Assembly: GCA_965223045.1 (NCBI GenBank)
Contig: CBDCVN010000013.1
Location: forward strand, 2,914,001 to 2,978,000
Source of the DNA: CBDCVN01 sp965223045
Lineage (GTDB): Bacteria > Deinococcota > Deinococci > Deinococcales > Trueperaceae
Length of the DNA: 64,000 nucleotides
Reading direction: 5' to 3'
Shown here piece by piece: positions 60,545-64,000 of this stretch. The number at the start of each line of letters is the position of its first letter. Position 1 is the first letter of the stretch. Made by a program: the position numbers and the translations under genes. Below the pieces are notes generated by a model. The model saw nothing but the letters and a program-made list of their open reading frames with translations, made no database searches and was not told where the DNA came from.

Positions 60545-61991
60545 ATAGTGCCATAAGCACTGTAGTTTACTTCTACAAAGGTGCAGAATAATTTCAAAAT
60601 ATAGCAGAATTTTATAGGAGGAATGTAATGAAGCTTTGCCCTAGCGCTATTCTTTTTCGCCACACTTTAAGTCTTACAATTGTTTTTTGGACTATTATTT
60701 CTTGTACAGGAGGAGGTAACAAGAACCCTCCAAATCCTAAACCTTCTACTGGAGGACCCCCATTTGTTATCAACAGTCCAAAAGATGGTAGTAGCATTGC
60801 TGGAACTATCTACTTTTCTGCTCAACCATTTGATGCTACTGAAGTAGCAAGTGTCAACTTCAAAGCAGGTAACACTGATCTTGGAACTGACACAACAGCA
60901 AGTGATGGCTTTAAAGTTTTTCTAGACTCTAAAGACTTTCCTGAAGGTACACTTAATTTAACTGCGGCGCTAAAGGGTAAAAACGGTAAAAGCTCTACTC
61001 AGAACATTTCTGTTACAAATAAACCATCACCTCCATCACAAGCAACAGTAACTAATGAAGGTGCAGCACTTGGTACAACTGAAGCTAGCGGGGCACTTAG
61101 TACACTCTCTATTCCCTCAGGTGCAACAGTAGGGAGTAATGTCAAGTTTGAAGCAAAAACGAAAGAAGAGGTAAAAGCTGCTACTGGTGTAGATTATGAT
61201 GCTCTGGGGGTAACGTTCTTAGGAGCACAGGAAATCAGTGCTAGTAAACCTCTAGAGACACCTGTTGCAGTCACCTCTGGCGGGTTTGGTCCTATGGTGC
61301 AGCCAAATCAAATTGTAGTGAATTATATGATTGCTCCAGATGCAGATGATGATGGTGTGGGTGAGTTGATGGTTGCTAACACTGCTAGTGTTACTCCAAA
61401 TGGAGATATTATATCTGACCCTATCCCCAAAATTCAGCTTGGTGCAACCAAAGTTACAACTAGCTCTGGAACAAAGACCCTACGTACACTGCAAAATGGA
61501 ACTATTAGTGGTCCACCGGGTACATTCATTGAAATTGAAGCACCAACAGGATTTAATCCCTTTTCAGCACTTGGGAATACTGCCACTTTTCAATCTAAAG
61601 TAGATGATACCCTGATTCAACTACCTGCCTTGTTAAACAGTCATTATGAAGATCAGAATGCTATTCCCACAATTGGTGTTTATATTCCTGTATTGCCTGT
61701 AGGGTTAGCCACACTGACTCTAACAAATGTTGGTTCGGGTGAAATATCTTCTCCTGTGGATGTTGTGGTAGAAACTATGCCAGCTCTCACAAAAGAGCCT
61801 GCAGTCATTATTGATGAGGCTATAGCTCAATTGATAACTGCTTTAGAAGAAGAGCCAGATATAGTAGATGCTTTAAGACAACTCAAAGATGTGAGGTGAA
61901 CCCAATTGATCGGACAAAAAATTAAGGTTAATTAAGACCTACTAAAATGATATCAAATTGAGATTACATTGTTTGTAAGCTTGATAACAAC

Positions 61992-62828
61992 CTATCCTGT
62001 TATTATTGATTTAGTTTTCTCCTCTCTGTAAACTAATTCAGGCGTTTTGTACTGCAATGATTGATGCGGACGTTCACTGTTATAAAATTGTAAGTACTTT
62101 CCTATTTCTTCCCTTCCTTGCTCTATATTTTTGTATTCCTTTAGATATACTTCTTCATACTTTACCGTTCTCCACAACCTTTCTGTAAATATATTATCCA
62201 TGTAGCACCCTCTTCCGTCCATGCTGATTGCTATTTCGTTTACCTTCAATATATCCGTAAACTCATGACTTGTGTACTGACTACCTTGATCTGTATTGAA
62301 TATCTCTGGCTTCTCTCCTTCCAGCGCCTCTTCTAATGCTTCTATACAAAACTCTGCTTTCATGCTATTCGAAACTTCCCATGAAACAACATAACGGCTA
62401 TACCAATCCATTACTACTACCAGATAGCAATATCCTCCTTGCAAACGTATATACGTAATATCACTAGCCCATACCTGATTTGGTTTGTTTATGATTTTGT
62501 TTTTCAGAAGGTATGGGTAAATTTTATGTCCTTCCTTTGGTTTACTTAGTTTGGGTTTGGCATATATAGCTTGCAAACCCATCAGACACATCAAACGATA
62601 TACTCTTTTATGATTGACCTTATAGCTTTCTCTATTTAGCATTGCTGTTATCTTGCGATAACCTAGAAAAGGATGATCTGTATACAACTCATCTATCCTT
62701 TGCATCAACTTTTCATTGAGGTCACTAATTCCTGTAGGTCGATAGTAATAACTACTACGATTCAGTCTCAGTAACTCACATTGCTTAGTAATGCTCAATT
62801 GAGGGTGCCTTGGATCGACTATCAACAT
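61992..62828 (-). CDS. IS3-family transposase OrfB (integrase domain)
   Basis: The 278 residues contain the IS3 OrfB HTH_21 region (LMQRIDELYTDHPFLGYRKI, MLNRESYKVNHKRVYRLMCL) and an rve integrase core: Asp in WASDITYIRLQGG, Asp in IFNTDQGSQYTSHEF and Glu in IFTERLWRTVKYEEVYL, ending YNSERPHQSLQYKTPELVY. It is normally made as an OrfAB fusion by -1 frameshifting; the frame is open upstream of this ATG as far as the slippery site. Confidence 0.92.
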   Translation of the reverse strand: MLIVDPRHPQLSITKQCELLRLNRSSYYYRPTGISDLNEKLMQRIDELYTDHPFLGYRKITAMLNRESYKVNHKRVYRLMCLMGLQAIYAKPKLSKPKEGHKIYPYLLKNKIINKPNQVWASDITYIRLQGGYCYLVVVMDWYSRYVVSWEVSNSMKAEFCIEALEEALEGEKPEIFNTDQGSQYTSHEFTDILKVNEIAISMDGRGCYMDNIFTERLWRTVKYEEVYLKEYKNIEQGREEIGKYLQFYNSERPHQSLQYKTPELVYREEKTKSIITG

Positions 62829-62842
62829 ACGTTCCTCTTGAC

Positions 62843-63136
62843 TCAGTTTTTGAGCCCTTTGGACAAAAAATCTAGTTCCATTTTCAATTTGCCAATCTGT
62901 TCGTACAGTGCAGCCTCTCTACGTTCTTGTAGTCTGGCTTTTCTACCTCTTAGTAATGAAAACCTTTCATGCAATGCTTCTGATCCAGCTTTTTTCCATT
63001 CTTTAATTTGAGTGGTGTGTACACCATATTGATTTGCTAATTCTGCAAGATTCTTCTCTCCAACTATGGCTGCTGCTGCAACTTTAGCTTTGAATTCTTT
63101 CTTATATGTTTTTCTTATTCCTTTTGTCTGGCTCAT
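62843..63136 (-). CDS. IS3-family transposase OrfA (helix-turn-helix)
   Basis: The 97 residues have the Tnp_1 helix-turn-helix (YKKEFKAKVAAAAIVGEKNL, LANQYGVHTTQIKEWKKAGS) and a C-terminal leucine-rich helix. Near its end the minus strand reads T TTT TTG (plus-strand CAAAAAA 62864-62870), a classic X XXY YYZ slippery heptamer. A -1 slip there continues FVQRAQKLSQEERMLIVD into OrfB. Confidence 0.88.
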   Translation of the reverse strand: MSQTKGIRKTYKKEFKAKVAAAAIVGEKNLAELANQYGVHTTQIKEWKKAGSEALHERFSLLRGRKARLQERREAALYEQIGKLKMELDFLSKGLKN

Positions 63137-64000
63137 TTATATCTCCATATTCTAGATATTTTACATCTTCTATGGACCTTAATTTCGCCGGGGTTTTCTG
63201 TCCAGTTTTTGGGGGTAAGCTCAATGCGCAAGAAAAATTTGCAGAGGCAAGTAAAAACCTCACAACTGATGAGGAAAAAGTTTTACATGATATTGCCAGC
63301 TTCATTACCAACTCAAACATAAATGACCTTCTTAATCAATTTAATGCGCGCAACACTGATTTAGTTTTGTTACAATGTAATATTCCGATACTTAAAAATC
63401 TTTTTTCACTTACTCTTATAGGTGGTTACTCAGCAATTTTAGGAACTATAGTACTTGTGACACTTTCTACTGTTTCTCTTCCCCTTAGTGGAACTGCTAT
63501 TTTGTTGGTTGGAGCGGGAGGTGTTCTTATTGGTGGTGGCCTAGGAATAGCAGGTGGAGCATTTGGTTTAATGTTACTCGAGGTTTATAATTGCTTCACT
63601 CAACCTCCTCCCAGTTCAACCTGTCTTCCTCCCTACACACCAGAGACACTGCCACCGGGTGGATTATCACCTGCAAGCCTACGCACCCAACAAACATCAT
63701 CATCTAGCATGACTGGTATGGGCTCTATCTTTCCACCGGGCGGTGACGGCTGCGGATCAGCGATAGGTGGCGAAGACAGCACAAGTAGTAATAGTTTACG
63801 AACACAGCAAACAGGCATAGATGGTCTTACAGGTGATCTGGCGGGAAGATTTGTCGTTAAGGTATTCTTTGCTGGTGGAAACTCTGTGCCATTTACAGGC
63901 ATTAGTGATTCAAGTGGCTACTTCTATATTCCTACAATTCCTGAAAACCAACCTTTCCAAGCTATTGCTATAGATAGACTTACAGGTAAGACACGTATCT

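Larger units (their letters stand above)
60037..60627. other. Intergenic region: remnant ORF and TGAAACG array, otherwise empty
   Basis: It holds a short repeat (CATTGTTTTTAT twice from 60071), the remnant at 60264-60398 and the operator at 60514-60544. I see no other gene, RNA or clear terminator here. Confidence 0.5.
61897..63216 (-). mobile_element. IS3-family (IS150-like) insertion sequence, about 1.32 kb
   Basis: The left end TGAACCCAATTGATCGGACA and the reverse complement of the right end TACCCCCAAAAACTGGACAG share a degenerate inverted repeat. It carries orfA and orfB on the minus strand. The exact ends and target duplication are not certain within a few bases. It interrupts giant lipoprotein paralogue 3 in frame. 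Confidence 0.8.
60628..64000 (+). pseudogene. Giant surface lipoprotein, paralogue 3, split by IS3 element; runs off window end
   Basis: The left part 60628-61896 encodes a lipoprotein signal (LTIVFWTIISC), the NPPNPKPSTGG linker and beta modules up to LKDVR. An in-frame TGA at 61897 belongs to the inserted element. The right part resumes at 63217 (KLNAQEKFAEASKNL) in frame and continues with the hydrophobic segment, GMTGMGS spacer and GRFVVKVFFAGG unit to the window edge. Bases 60783-61170 are identical to paralogue 2. AGGAGG at 60617-60622 is the ribosome binding site. As it stands only a secreted N-terminal half of about 423 residues can be made. Confidence 0.8.

Noticed and set aside
1..64000. 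tRNA, rRNA or CRISPR loci
   Set aside because: I looked for T-loop motifs, ribosomal signatures and regularly spaced direct repeats of 25-40 bp and saw none. The only phased repeats are the heptamer arrays.

Overview
Organism. The window is AT-rich (about 39% GC by eye) and comes from a didermal bacterium: there are many lipobox lipoproteins and an OmpA-type C-terminal domain. Several traits point weakly to a low-GC relative of Deinococcota: SARP-type regulators whose N-terminus reads RPKPLLLLCYLALEGPQERR, promoters that place a TANNNT box 5-7 bases before an ATG with no ribosome binding site (leaderless mRNA), a futalosine-pathway menaquinone gene (mqnB), an orphan E3-binding-domain protein and tandem M16 peptidases. 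Chloroflexota or a cyanobacterium-like lineage remain possible. The hexamer CTCGAG is strongly over-represented (more than 50 copies by hand count, about 9 expected), and I found none in the five insertion sequences.

Layout. 0-7.5 kb: small orphan genes of unknown function, several of them broken. An IS5-family element (1531-2391) rewrote the C-terminus of one gene, a second element (4297-5297) split another, and fragments of an IS3 transposase and of two small genes are visible. 7.7-24 kb: conserved chromosomal genes, namely an M16 peptidase pair, a heme-binding-like protein, PspC, an E3BD pseudo-acyltransferase, proA, an operon of coiled-coil protein, OmpA-domain protein and Rab-like GTPase, mqnB overlapping an alkyltransferase-like gene, an FtsX-type permease, a Big2 lipoprotein and murE.

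24-64 kb: one coherent accessory region. It holds five large SARP/BTAD - NB-ARC - TPR regulators (24939, 37849 interrupted by an IS, 48780, 52142, 55220) plus two regulator remnants. Interspersed are secreted proteins and lipoproteins: three giant paralogous lipoproteins (28148, 33049, 60628), an RTX-repeat protein, an astacin lipoprotein with VCBS/FG-GAP repeats, a metzincin lipoprotein with a jacalin-like tail, an FG-GAP lipoprotein, an allene-oxide-cyclase/dirigent-like lipoprotein, and two small secreted proteins sharing the mature start QYIDTHITR.

How it may work. Upstream of the secreted genes and of the regulators lie tandem heptamers repeated every 10-12 bp, the geometry that SARP/OmpR-type winged helices recognise. 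Each gene class has its own heptamer: GTTAAGA for the two genes sharing one signal peptide, TGAAACG for two of the giant lipoproteins, and CTAACAA for the lipoprotein/regulator divergent promoters. Secreted genes have Shine-Dalgarno sequences, whereas the regulators look leaderless. Promoter-plus-signal-peptide modules are reused in front of unrelated mature domains, and gene-conversion tracts, a 234-bp tandem duplication and IS insertions show recent remodelling. I read this as a diversifying regulator-exoprotein system. The sequence directly shows the repeats, the paralogy and the architecture; the regulatory pairing is inference.
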